From: Nonomuraea rubra
Lineage (GTDB): Bacteria > Actinomycetota > Actinomycetes > Streptosporangiales > Streptosporangiaceae
Assembly: GCF_014207985.1 (NCBI RefSeq)
Contig: NZ_JACHMI010000001.1
Location: forward strand, 7,547,001-7,611,000
Direction of reading: 5' to 3'
DNA: 64,000 bases
The notes under the pieces were generated by a model that worked only from the letters and a program-made list of their open reading frames with translations, ran no database searches and was not told the DNA's origin. The position numbers and the translations under genes were made by a program. The first letter of the stretch is position 1, and every line of letters begins with the position of its first letter. Shown in pieces: positions 37,401 to 44,340 of this stretch.

Positions 37401-38511
37401 GGGCGACGGAGGACGGGCCGGAGAAGCGTACCTCGCCGCCCGACAGCCGCACCTCGGCGCGGGTGGGCATGCGGTCGAGCACGGCCCGGGTGAAGCGGCG
37501 GGCGGTGACGGCCACGGCCTCCACCTTGGAGGGGGCGGAGGCGGCGACGTTCAGGGTGGGGGTGTCGAGCGCGGCGTTGACGGTGAGGTCGCTCGTGGCC
37601 GGCGTCTGGCTCAGGCTCACGGCGCTGCGGCCGGTCAGCCCGGCCACGACGGCGGCGCTCCGCCCCGGCTCCTTCCTGTCGACCACGGCCTTGATGCGTT
37701 TGCCTGCCAGGTCCACGGTGAACGTGCCCCGGTCGGTGGCCGACAGCGACGAGCCGCGGCGCAGGCCGTCGAAGCCGACCGAGACCTTGTCGTCGTACTC
37801 GGCCCAGACCTGCGCCTTGACGCTCTGCCCGGACAGCCGCCTGACCGCGAACGTGATCCCGGCGGAGCCCTCGCCGGGGTCGGCGGCGGGCACCAGGCTG
37901 GCGGCCAGGTCGGGCTTGGAGTCGCCGGTCACGTCGGCGGCCACCGGCACGCCGACCGGCTGCCGGATCGAGCAGGCGACCGGCACGGCGTCGCTCTCCA
38001 CGCAGAGCCGGTACGTCAGCCCCGGCACGGCCTTGCCGAGCCCCTCGAACGTCTTCGCGACCGCGGCGAGCGGCTTGCTCAGGTTGAGTGGCTCGGCCTG
38101 CGACGTGTCCGGCAGCACGTCCCGCACGTCGGGCGCCTGCCTGCCGAACCCCTGCGCCTCCTGGACGGCGGCGGCCGCGGAGGTGATCTCGTTGCTCAGC
38201 CCGGGGCCCGCCGGCGTGGTGACCTCGGGCGCGTCCGGCCCGACCCGTTCGTCGCCCGCGGGCTGCAGCGCCAGCGAGTCGCGCCGCGGCACGGTGACGG
38301 TGGCGGGCGGCGGCTCCTGCACCGCCGGCACGGGCCGCACCTCGGCGGGCCGAACCTGAGCGGGCCGAACCTGAGCGGGCTGAGCCTGAGCGGGCTGAGC
38401 CTGAGCGGGCCGGGCCTGAACGGCTTGGGCCCCGGCTGCGGACGGCACGCCGGTGAGGACCGTGCCGGCGATGGTCGTCGAAGCGAGCACGCGCATGAGG
38501 GCGTGCGGCAT
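34444..38511 (-). CDS. Very large secreted beta-rich protein of unknown function (1355 residues)
   Basis: The signal peptide (MRVLASTTIAGTVLTGVPSA, cleavage near GAQA) is followed by a PAQAQ/PAQVRP low-complexity stretch. The remaining 1250 residues are a long series of short alternating strands in loosely repeating modules of about 80-130 residues. Recurrent phrases include LPSEITSMSVGPFG, LPDQVTVDLTGKTFAFSG and TPATVDVTLDPTARKAVYQA. One cysteine-rich loop (CAAGSPGCAPGPFCVPQRGC, about residue 860) could be disulphide-bonded. There is no catalytic motif, LPXTG or transmembrane tail, so it is presumably released or wall-associated. No family is recognised. It is transcribed alone. Confidence 0.75.
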   Translation of the reverse strand: MPHALMRVLASTTIAGTVLTGVPSAAGAQAVQARPAQAQPAQAQPAQVRPAQVRPAEVRPVPAVQEPPPATVTVPRRDSLALQPAGDERVGPDAPEVTTPAGPGLSNEITSAAAAVQEAQGFGRQAPDVRDVLPDTSQAEPLNLSKPLAAVAKTFEGLGKAVPGLTYRLCVESDAVPVACSIRQPVGVPVAADVTGDSKPDLAASLVPAADPGEGSAGITFAVRRLSGQSVKAQVWAEYDDKVSVGFDGLRRGSSLSATDRGTFTVDLAGKRIKAVVDRKEPGRSAAVVAGLTGRSAVSLSQTPATSDLTVNAALDTPTLNVAASAPSKVEAVAVTARRFTRAVLDRMPTRAEVRLSGGEVRFSGPSSVARAQVHDLSYRDGALSRVTEVELRRLPPSFTARYGTANGKQTLSVATGSGRAGTATLRYFDRAAARTVLKAELSALPARVRLVNDLDAHRVTHTTSAPIGRFAVVLQRDGGAVSTPRGGHVTMIKDGSAVGVSALLSGLSGFDVTYGAAPHVHLEVGSSGRSFVGAASIDRTHVARMEISNTPATVDVTLDPTARKAVYQASGVIEKLRAAYANLKSGPTVDGTVLGVHDDVKASWELGERSTVKLATSSRLEEVRIYANKAHVTQATGEDLRATVQGVRKRAELVADTAARTLSWVSDGPVERVSALARAKLGDRYARAAAEVTGVPAKFDASWNAASYRFRGLSGPVRTAALAFTNHDGAKAPAGPHLAAHYDQATGDLDASVLVNRLSHVEFTPAAQGFTADFRSATQHLAVDADVRQGGTRFGILGTVGPVPGRLAVTSAGGRLTYSGSRLDVRARAWLGTAAALDRMRAAPAIAGGVSLVDGGCAAGSPGCAPGPFCVPQRGCYGLQGYLDVTGLPDQVTVDLTGKTFAFSGFRPKRRSLGVYLASSVLSPVPIKARATLTGLPSEITSMSVGPFGVGQGNAVQASYRIEPAATLGALDVRAEAGGVRGHVAIDPVPAAVTVQGSYGARTRIRVNNSAAVEHLTAKVTLPGKGTGELRFSDVPAVFGVDADASAAGLSVPAVTYKANGGASTLDGHLGVEGGLVDPSGRLGDVAFTVRDLAADTTVRMNPDQSLDLVSRPVPTGRIALRAGLRVDPVAAQKLAVSKEVPYTTGFLTYHVGGRFGLGQSSIERLSLSISRLSWLRIRPGKVPFGMKAPPALGYVAPGFEGNYGTVKVAAKGVNLRPDVRIDVRLAREIGEDVFRESVRIGPTTSLALRRYDQRMRRIGAQQEIKAAGISLACVTVDAKPGFAGAAGRGTITLRGADGPQMLSLLDPGGQVPDYAVDLLTHFMSPFPGAEWKVAGAEAGSCAAGGDSRRPDDR
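38341..38428. repeat. 15-bp in-frame tandem repeat encoding PAQ(A/V)(Q/R)
   Basis: About five copies of a 15-bp unit (forms of cgggctgagcctgag) encode the PAQAQPAQVRP linker just after the signal peptide of the 1355-residue protein. Confidence 0.85.
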
Positions 38512-38626
38512 GAAACGTTCTCCCCCGGACCTGTCTATTTCATCCCATCAGAAACATAGGTCACGAGACGACCACATTTCCTCACTGGGCGTCAAACAGG
38601 ATCCGACATGGGGCCCCAATTTTCTG

Positions 38627-39133
38627 TCAAGACCGGTACGGGCGCAGCCGCGGCCACCACCCCGGCACGTGGGCCCGGTAGGCGTCGTACTCGGCGCCGA
38701 ACTTGCCGCGCAGGTGCGGCTCCTCGTACCAGTGCACGAAGCTGTAGACCGGGATCGCCAGGACCGCGACGTAGACCAGCAGCCAGGGATCTCCGAAGAA
38801 CATGGCCTGGCCGATGACGGCGGCGAAGATCGCGACGTACATGGGATTGCGGACGTACCGGTAGAACCCGCCGACGACCAGCCGTTCGGGTGCCGCGACC
38901 GGGATCGGCGTGCCGAGCCCCTCGACCACGAACCTGACGAACGCGTTGACCACCACGGCCAGCCCCGCGAGCGCCAGGAGCGCGCCGAGCACCCTGAGCG
39001 GGATCATGACCGGATCCGGGAAGGGCGAGTGAATCCGCCAACCGCCGATCCAGTACGGGACGAGCACGGCGACGACTCCTGGGCCGGCGGCGAAGAAGGT
39101 GGCGCTGACGGCGGCTGCGGGCGTTCTGCGCAT
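38627..39133 (-). CDS. Isoprenylcysteine carboxyl methyltransferase (ICMT/PEMT) family membrane protein
   Basis: A 168-residue protein with four hydrophobic segments and the family C-terminus: FYRYVRNPMYVA, WYEEPHLRGKFGAEYDAYRA and VPGWWPRLRPY. The SAM- and substrate-binding motif RNPMY plus the distal E-E-P and R residues match bacterial ICMT-like enzymes, which methylate small lipophilic acceptors of unknown identity. It is upstream of, and read toward, the giant-protein gene's stop but separated from that gene's start by 115 bp; no operon is implied. Confidence 0.88.
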   Translation of the reverse strand: MRRTPAAAVSATFFAAGPGVVAVLVPYWIGGWRIHSPFPDPVMIPLRVLGALLALAGLAVVVNAFVRFVVEGLGTPIPVAAPERLVVGGFYRYVRNPMYVAIFAAVIGQAMFFGDPWLLVYVAVLAIPVYSFVHWYEEPHLRGKFGAEYDAYRAHVPGWWPRLRPYRS

Positions 39134-39199
39134 GGCATCGCTCCTAATTCATTGTGTGATGAGTTTAAGGAGCGGCCATGTCAACGCCCGTTGGCAGTT

Positions 39200-40168
39200 T
39201 CAGGCGATCCGGATGACGATCTTGCCCCGGACGCCGCCCGCCTCCAGCGCCCGGTGCGCCTTGGCCACGTCCTCCAGGGGGAACACCGTGTCCACGACCG
39301 GGCGGACGGCGCCGCTCTCGACGTACCGGGTCAGGTCGGCGAAGAGCCGGTGGGCGGGGTTGCCGCTGAAGGCCCGCACGCGGCGCCCGCCGTGGACGGC
39401 GGAGGCGGCGATGTACGCCAGGGACGCGGCGACCCTGGCGGTGTCGAAGGCGATCGCCACCATGCGGCCGGACGGCGTCAGAAGGCGGCGGTAGGCGGGG
39501 TGGTCGGTGCCGACGGTGTCCATCACGACGTCGAAACGCCCGAGGTCCGCCGGGGAGGTGGTGGCGTAGTCGTAGGCCTCGTCGGCGCCGAGGTCGCGTA
39601 CCAGGCCGAGGTTGCGCGCACCGGCGAGCGCGGTGACGTGGGCGCCGAGGGCCTTGCCGAGCTGCACCGCCACGACGCCCACGCCGCCGCTGCCGCCGCG
39701 CACCAGCAGCCGCTCGCCGGGCCGCAGCCGCGCCTTGTCGCGCAGCGCCGTGATCGCCGTCGTGCCGACGGGCAGCGCGGCGGCCTCCACCAGGTCGAGC
39801 CCCGCCGGGGCCAGGGACAGGTGGCGGGGCCTGACCGTCAGGTACTCGGCGTTGCTGCCGAACGTGCGGCCCAGCACGCCCCACACCCGGTCGCCGACCC
39901 GCGGGCCCGCCGCCCCCTGGCCGAGGGCGGCGACCTCGCCGGTGAAGTCCAGGCCCATGCGCTTGGGCCAGCCGCGCTGCATCAGCCCCGTCACCGGCCG
40001 CACCTTGCCGGCCCGGCCGTGCAGCTCGCCGCCGTTGACGCTGGCGGCGTGCACACGGACCAGCACCTCGCCGGGGGCGGGGACCGGCCTGGGCACCGTG
40101 CCCACGTACAGGACCTCCGGGGGGCCGTACCGGTCGAACAGGGCGGCGCGCATCTCGTTCTTCTCCAT
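39200..40168 (-). CDS. NAD(P)-dependent alcohol dehydrogenase / quinone oxidoreductase (MDR family)
   Basis: A 322-residue medium-chain reductase with the Rossmann motif GGSGGVGVVAVQLGKALGA and no zinc-ligand cysteine cluster, so it belongs to the zinc-free quinone reductase branch. The N-terminus MRAALFDRYGPPEVLYVGTV is typical. It likely reduces quinones or enones with NADPH. It is divergent from a TetR regulator across 59 bp, which probably controls it. Confidence 0.9.
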   Translation of the reverse strand: MEKNEMRAALFDRYGPPEVLYVGTVPRPVPAPGEVLVRVHAASVNGGELHGRAGKVRPVTGLMQRGWPKRMGLDFTGEVAALGQGAAGPRVGDRVWGVLGRTFGSNAEYLTVRPRHLSLAPAGLDLVEAAALPVGTTAITALRDKARLRPGERLLVRGGSGGVGVVAVQLGKALGAHVTALAGARNLGLVRDLGADEAYDYATTSPADLGRFDVVMDTVGTDHPAYRRLLTPSGRMVAIAFDTARVAASLAYIAASAVHGGRRVRAFSGNPAHRLFADLTRYVESGAVRPVVDTVFPLEDVAKAHRALEAGGVRGKIVIRIA

Positions 40169-40179
40169 GTGAGTGAAGC

Positions 40180-40189
40180 TAGCGCGCTA
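40180..40189. promoter_or_regulatory. Candidate TetR operator in reductase/TetR gap
   Basis: The perfect 10-bp palindrome tagcgcgcta sits in the 59-bp gap between the divergent reductase and TetR genes. TetR-type repressors commonly bind such sites to control both genes. The site is short and could be chance in a GC-rich genome. Confidence 0.4.
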
Positions 40190-40227
40190 AACGGATGGGG
40201 CCGTCCACTTACGTTAATGTGAGAGAC

Positions 40228-40881
40228 ATGCCTGCTCATCCCTCTCAGATGGAGCCTGCCGAGGCGATGCGCGCCGACGCCAGGCACAACCGCGCGCGCA
40301 TCCTGGACGCCGCTCGTGAGGCCTTCGCCACGCGCGGGCTGGACGTGCCGATGGCCGCCATCGCGCGGCGCGCCGGGGTGGGCGTGGCCACGCTCTACCG
40401 GCGGTTCCCCTCGCGGGAGTCGCTGATCACCGAGGTGTTCGGCGACGAGCTGGCCGCGTGCGCGTCGGTCGTGGACGAGGCGCTGGCCGATCCCGACCCG
40501 TGGCGGGGGTTCTGCGCGGCGATCGAGAAGGTGTGCGCGATGCAGGTCGCGGACCGGGGGTTCACCGACGCATTCCTGATGGCGTTCCCCGAGGCGGTCG
40601 ACTACGAGCGGACGCGGGCGCGGGCCGAGCGGGGCTTCGCCGAGGTGGTGCGGCGGGCCAAGGCCACCGGGCGGCTGCGTGCCGACTTCGAGCCGGCCGA
40701 CCTGACGCTGCTGCTCAAGGCCAACTGCGCCGTCGCCACCGGCCCCGGGGAGATCGCGGCGGCGGGGTCGCGGCGGCTGGTGGCTTACCTGCTGCAGGCC
40801 TTCCGCGCCGAGCACGCCGCGCCGCTGCCGCCCGCGCCGCCGCTCACACTCGGCCACCTGCACGCCCCGGCGGCACGCTGA
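40228..40881 (+). CDS. TetR-family transcriptional regulator
   Basis: A 217-residue repressor with an N-terminal helix-turn-helix (RARILDAAREAFATRGLD, MAAIARRAGVGVATLYRRFP) and a helical ligand-binding domain. I start at the ATG at 40228; a later ATG at 40249 is possible. It is divergent from a quinone-reductase-type gene, the most likely target. The inducer is unknown. Confidence 0.88.
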   Translation: MPAHPSQMEPAEAMRADARHNRARILDAAREAFATRGLDVPMAAIARRAGVGVATLYRRFPSRESLITEVFGDELAACASVVDEALADPDPWRGFCAAIEKVCAMQVADRGFTDAFLMAFPEAVDYERTRARAERGFAEVVRRAKATGRLRADFEPADLTLLLKANCAVATGPGEIAAAGSRRLVAYLLQAFRAEHAAPLPPAPPLTLGHLHAPAAR

Positions 40882-40975
40882 CCGCCGCCTTCCGGCCGCT
40901 TTCCGGGACGGCCGGTCTGGTGCAAGGTGGGAGGGAACCTCACGGTTGCCAGAGCCCGGCTGAGAGGAACCTGCC

Positions 40976-41167
40976 ATGCACGCGAACGTCGGTGACCTGC
41001 TGATCATCCACGGTCACGTGGTCGGCCACGGAGACAGGAAGGCCGAGATCGTCGAGGTCCGGGGCCCTGACGGCACGCCCCCGTACCTCGTGCGCTACGA
41101 CGACGGCCACGAGCAGCTCGTCTACCCCGGGCCCGACTCCTTCGTCGAGCCGGCGGAACACCAGTAG
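40976..41167 (+). CDS. DUF1918 domain protein
   Basis: A 63-residue SH3-like protein (MHANVGDLLIIHGHVVGHGD, RKAEIVEV, PPYLVRYDDGHEQLVYPGPD) that matches the small actinomycete DUF1918 family almost throughout its length. Function is unknown. A tandem repeat fills the space between its stop and the convergent Phd-like gene. Confidence 0.85.
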   Translation: MHANVGDLLIIHGHVVGHGDRKAEIVEVRGPDGTPPYLVRYDDGHEQLVYPGPDSFVEPAEHQ

Positions 41168-41179
41168 AGGGCCCATTAC

Positions 41180-41230
41180 AGGCCCCCGGTACAGGCCCCC
41201 GGTACAGGCCCCCGGTACAGGCCGCAGTAC
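41180..41230. repeat. 13-bp tandem repeat between convergent stops
   Basis: Three identical copies of aggcccccggtac and one decayed copy occupy the space between the DUF1918 stop and the convergent Phd-like stop at 41234. No separate terminator hairpin is needed to explain it, but each GGCC-rich unit can fold with its neighbour. Confidence 0.88.
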
Positions 41231-41233
41231 AGG

Positions 41234-41755
41234 TCAGTGCGCGAGCGACCGGAGGGCGGTGGCGGCGTCCCGGCCGGAGCCGGCCGCGACCTCGTGGCCG
41301 TCCCGGTCGCGGGCGATGGCGGTGATCCCGTCGAGCGGGCCCCTGGCCAGCGTGATCGTGTGCCCCCGCGCCAGCAGCAGGTCCGCGTCGGGGCCGCGCC
41401 TGGCGGGCCGGTCCAGCAGGCGCGGGGCCGCGATCAGGGCGGCGACCGGGGTGCGGTGGCGGGTCAGCAGTACGGGGCCCTCGTCGTACGGGCCGGCGGT
41501 CTGGCGTACGAGGTCGCCGAGCCTGCCGCGGGCCGTCGAGAGCGAGACCACCGGGAGGCCGGTGGTCAGGCCGTACACCTCTGACAGCGGGATCAGCGCG
41601 GCCCACTCGTAGCGCTCGCGGGTGATCAGCGTGGTGATGCCGCTCCTGGCGGCACGGACGATCGAGCCCCACTGGGCACGTGCTTCCTCCACGCCGAGGG
41701 GGGTGCCGAAGCGGTCCCGCAGCGCTTCGTAGGCGGCCGGATCCGTGTTGATCAT
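41234..41755 (-). CDS. Tandem Phd/YefM-like DNA-binding protein, no toxin partner
   Basis: A 173-residue protein with two consecutive Phd/YefM-like units. The first (about 22-62) reads VEEARAQWGSIVRAARSG, TTLITRERYEWAALIPLSEV; the second (about 70-110) reads VSLSTARGRLGDLVRQTAG, PVLLTRHRTPVAALIAAPRL. The C-terminal 60 residues lack the usual toxin-neutralising helix in any form I recognise. No toxin gene (RelE, Doc, PIN) is adjacent. A leaderless promoter with an inverted repeat lies immediately upstream, which fits an autoregulated DNA-binding protein. Confidence 0.7.
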   Translation of the reverse strand: MINTDPAAYEALRDRFGTPLGVEEARAQWGSIVRAARSGITTLITRERYEWAALIPLSEVYGLTTGLPVVSLSTARGRLGDLVRQTAGPYDEGPVLLTRHRTPVAALIAAPRLLDRPARRGPDADLLLARGHTITLARGPLDGITAIARDRDGHEVAAGSGRDAATALRSLAH

Positions 41756-41761
41756 GGGAGA

Positions 41762-41791
41762 ATCGTAAGCCGCCTTACAAAACTTCGGCAA
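41762..41791 (-). promoter_or_regulatory. Leaderless promoter with inverted repeat for the Phd-like gene
   Basis: On the minus strand TTGCCG, an 18-base spacer and TACGAT lie with only six bases between TACGAT and the ATG, so transcription would begin at or next to the start codon. The inverted repeat gtaag-ccgc-cttac (41765-41778) overlaps the -10 and spacer and could bind the gene product. Confidence 0.6.
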
Positions 41792-41900
41792 CCCGATTCG
41801 CGAAGACGATGACGCCGCGGCCCTTGATCGCCGCCGCCGGCATGTCCGGCTCGATCTCGCACACCTCCTCGCCGGAGACGTCACGCAGATGCCGCTCGCC
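41775..41900 (-). pseudogene. Possible 3' remnant of a lost gene
   Basis: An open frame reads VCEIEPDMPAAAIKGRGVIV and ends VFANRVAEVL at a TAA. It has natural-looking composition but no start codon with a Shine-Dalgarno and is closed upstream by a TGA. It overlaps the Phd-like promoter. I read it as a C-terminal fragment, though it could be a chance frame. Confidence 0.3.
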
Positions 41901-41937
41901 GGCGCGCGCTGGTCACCACCCCGCCGGCGCCCCGGCT

Positions 41938-41984
41938 CGGCGCCCGTTTCGGCGCCCGTTTCGGCGCCCGTTTCGGCGCTCGGC
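41938..41984. repeat. 12-bp tandem repeat in decayed interval
   Basis: Three copies and a partial fourth of cggcgcccgttt. Confidence 0.8.
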
Positions 41985-41999
41985 CGCCCCTCCGGGCGG

Positions 42000-42108
42000 G
42001 GGCCCCTGCGGCGGGCGGCGCTGAAAGCGGGCGCCGAGTGCGCGGCCGTGGAGCCGCACCGGACCGGCGTGGCCACGGGCATCAACACCATCGTGCGCAC
42101 CGTGGCGG
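42000..42108 (+). pseudogene. Fragment of an MFS (EmrB/QacA) transporter
   Basis: The plus strand encodes EPHRTGVATGINTIVRTV, which matches a well-conserved motif in the C-terminal half of DHA2 exporters. The preceding and following sequence is not transporter-like: it begins after a 12-bp repeat and ends in a GCG-rich microsatellite, so this is a short remnant and not a working gene. Confidence 0.5.
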
Positions 42109-42117
42109 CGTGGGCGG

Positions 42118-42228
42118 CACCGGCACGGGCAGCACCGCCGGCGCGGGCAGCACCGCCGGCGCGGGCGGCGCGGGCGGCGCGGGCGGCGCGGGCGGCGCGG
42201 GCGGCGCGGGCGGCGCGGGCGGGGTTAG
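42118..42228. repeat. 9-bp GC microsatellite (gcgggcggc)n
   Basis: Two copies of a longer gcagcaccgccggcgcgg unit run into seven or more copies of gcgggcggc, ending ten bases before the HAD gene start. Confidence 0.85.
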
Positions 42229-42237
42229 GGTGGCCGG

Positions 42238-42918
42238 GTGGATCTTGTCAGGGCGGTGGTGTTCGACGCGATGGGGGTGCTCTACCGGGACGGGAACGTC
42301 CAGGGCCGGGTGCTGATCCCGTACCTGCGCGAACGCGGCTGCCAGGCCCCCGAGCAGGACATCCGCGCGGCCTACCGGGCGGTCACCCTGGGCCGGACGA
42401 GCACTGGCGCGTTCTGGGCGGCGCTCGGAGCGGCGGCGGCCGGCGACGAGGACTACTGCCTGCGGCACCGGCTGACCGACGGCGTGCCGCGGGCGCTGGC
42501 CGAGCTGGCGGGCGACGGGCTGGAGCTGGCATGCCTGAGCAACGACGCGGCGGCCTGGTCGGCGCTCGTCCGCCGCAGGTTCGGGCTGGAGCGGCACGTC
42601 GGGCGCTGGCTCATCAGCTCCGAGCTGGGCGCGCGCAAGCCGGACCCGGCCCCGTACCGGGCGGTGCCGGCCGCGCTGGGCGTACCGGCCGCGCAAGTGG
42701 TGTTCGTGGACGACCGGCCGGCCAACCTGGCGCCCGCCCGGGCCCTGGGGATGCGCACGATCCTCTTCCGCAGCGACGACACCGCCGCCCACCCGGACAG
42801 CGGGGCGCAGCCCGGGGAGACCGTCGCGACGATGCCGGAGCTGGTCGCCGCGGTGCGGCGGGCGGCGCGGGGCCGCGCGGGCGAAAACCGGTCGAACGGG
42901 CCCTGGGCCGCCGACTAG
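42238..42918 (+). CDS. HAD-superfamily hydrolase
   Basis: A 226-residue phosphatase-like protein. Motif I is FDAMGVLYRDG, with the nucleophile aspartate and a Met in place of the usual second aspartate. The Thr/Ser motif is LACLSND, the Lys region is SSELGARKPDPAPY and the acidic motif is VVFVDDRPANL. A cap domain lies between. The missing second Asp (D-x-D to D-x-M) would weaken phosphatase activity, as in dehalogenase-like HADs. GTG start at 42238, right after a microsatellite. The next gene begins nine bases after its stop. Confidence 0.83.
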   Translation: MDLVRAVVFDAMGVLYRDGNVQGRVLIPYLRERGCQAPEQDIRAAYRAVTLGRTSTGAFWAALGAAAAGDEDYCLRHRLTDGVPRALAELAGDGLELACLSNDAAAWSALVRRRFGLERHVGRWLISSELGARKPDPAPYRAVPAALGVPAAQVVFVDDRPANLAPARALGMRTILFRSDDTAAHPDSGAQPGETVATMPELVAAVRRAARGRAGENRSNGPWAAD

Positions 42919-42927
42919 GGTGCCCCG

Positions 42928-43473
42928 GTGCACATCTTCCTGGAGACCGAGCGGCTGATCCTGCGCCGCTTCGCCGAGTCCGACGCGGACGACCTGTTCC
43001 ACCTGCACAACGACCCCGACGTGATGCGGTACCTCAACGGCGGCAAGCCCACCCCGCGCGAGGTGATCGTGGACAGGACCGTTCCCAGGTTCGTCAGCGG
43101 CGGCTTCTACGCCGCCGTGGAGCGGCGGTCGGGCGACTTCCTCGGCTGGTTCCACCTGCGCCCGGCCGAGGGCGGGCCCGAGGAGGAGCCCGAGCTGGGT
43201 TACCGGCTGCACAAGGCGGCCTGGGGCCGGGGGTACGCCACCGAGGGCTCGCTCGCGCTGGTCGACAAGGCGTTCACCGAGCTGGGCGCCCGGCGGGTGT
43301 TCGCGCAGACGATGGCGGTGAATCTCGGGTCGCGGCGGGTGATGGAGAAGTGCGGGCTCCGGCTCGTACGCACCTTCCGCCTGGACTGGCCGGAGCCCAT
43401 CGAGGGGTCCGAGCACGGTGAGGTCGAGTACGAGCTGCTGCGCCCCGACTGGGAGGCCACCCGCCGGGGTTGA
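42928..43473 (+). CDS. GNAT-family N-acetyltransferase (RimJ/RimL-like)
   Basis: A 181-residue acetyltransferase starting MHIFLETERLILRRFAESDA. The acetyl-CoA-binding region is GYRLHKAAWGRGYATEGSLA, followed by VFAQTMAVNLGSRRVMEKCG. Targets may be a protein N-terminus or a small amine. GTG start, 9 bp after the HAD gene, so the two are probably co-transcribed. Confidence 0.87.
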   Translation: MHIFLETERLILRRFAESDADDLFHLHNDPDVMRYLNGGKPTPREVIVDRTVPRFVSGGFYAAVERRSGDFLGWFHLRPAEGGPEEEPELGYRLHKAAWGRGYATEGSLALVDKAFTELGARRVFAQTMAVNLGSRRVMEKCGLRLVRTFRLDWPEPIEGSEHGEVEYELLRPDWEATRRG

Positions 43474-43488
43474 GTGGTCGTCCTGGTG

Positions 43489-43505
43489 CACTGGTCGGAC
43501 CAGTG
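43489..43505. promoter_or_regulatory. 17-bp GntR/FCD-type operator upstream of the SDR gene
   Basis: cactggtcggaccagtg is a perfect palindrome with a single central base. It fits the FadR-type TGGT-N3-ACCA pattern and matches 15 of 17 positions of the site at 54002-54018. A TAGGGT at 43508-43513 lies seven bases before the ATG, so the operator occupies the spacer of a leaderless promoter and would block it when bound. Confidence 0.75.
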
Positions 43506-43520
43506 GTTAGGGTGCGTCGT

Positions 43521-44282
43521 ATGGGATATGACGCGCTGTTCCGCCTGGACGGGCGGCGGGCCGTGGTGATCGGCGCAGGGAGCGGGATCGGCAGGGAGGC
43601 GGCGCTGGCGCTGGCCGCGCACGGCGCGTCGGTGGTGTGCGCCGACCGCGACCTGCCCGCCGCCCGCGAGACCGCCGCGGGCTGCGGCGGGGACGCCCGG
43701 CTGCTCGACGTGCTGGACTCCGGGGCGGTACACGCGCTGGCCGCGGACGAGCCGGCCGACGTGCTGGTGTTCACCGCGGCCACGAACGTGCGCAAGCGGC
43801 TGCTCGACTACTCGGCCGAGGAGTTCGACCGGGTGGTGGGGCTGAACCTGCGGGCCTCCTTCGAGGTGGTACGCGCGTTCGGGGCGGGCATGGTCGAGCG
43901 GGGGCGCGGCTCGATCATCGGGTTCGCCTCCATCCGGGCGTCGGTCACCGAGCCGGGGCAGAGCGTGTACTCGGCCACGAAGGCCGGGCTGGTGCAGCTC
44001 CTGCGCACGGCCGCCGCCGAGTTCGGCCCGCACGGGGTGCGGGTGAACGCCATCGCGCCCGGCGTGGTGGAGACGCCGCTGACCAGGCAGATCAAGGACG
44101 ATCCCGGCTGGTACGCCGCCTACGCCGCCAAGAGCGCCCTCGGCCGGTGGGCGACCGCGGACGAGCTGGCCGGGGCGGTGGTCTACCTGGCGGGCGACGC
44201 GGCGAGCTTCGTGACCGGCTCCGTGTTGTACGTGGACGGCGGCTGGACGGCTGTGGACGGCCGTTTCGATCCGCCGAATTGA
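43521..44282 (+). CDS. Short-chain dehydrogenase/reductase
   Basis: A 253-residue NAD(P)-dependent oxidoreductase of the classical SDR type: cofactor motif VVIGAGSGIGREA, catalytic YSATKAGL (Tyr and Lys) with a preceding serine region IIGFASIRAS, and a C-terminal VTGSVLYVDGGWT. The start at 43521 lies seven bases after a TAGGGT element, suggesting a leaderless transcript. The operator in its promoter matches that of the peptide-transporter operon, so I infer it works on a product of that pathway. Substrate unknown. Confidence 0.9.
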   Translation: MGYDALFRLDGRRAVVIGAGSGIGREAALALAAHGASVVCADRDLPAARETAAGCGGDARLLDVLDSGAVHALAADEPADVLVFTAATNVRKRLLDYSAEEFDRVVGLNLRASFEVVRAFGAGMVERGRGSIIGFASIRASVTEPGQSVYSATKAGLVQLLRTAAAEFGPHGVRVNAIAPGVVETPLTRQIKDDPGWYAAYAAKSALGRWATADELAGAVVYLAGDAASFVTGSVLYVDGGWTAVDGRFDPPN

Positions 44283-44340
44283 GCCGAATACTTCCGGCCG
44301 GAAAGGGCAGCGGGCACGGGTCCCAGGAAAGGAGGGACTC

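Noticed and set aside
42118..42228. GC microsatellite considered as a Gly-rich protein-coding region
   Set aside because: All frames give simple repeats, with no start or ribosome site, and it ends at the HAD gene start.
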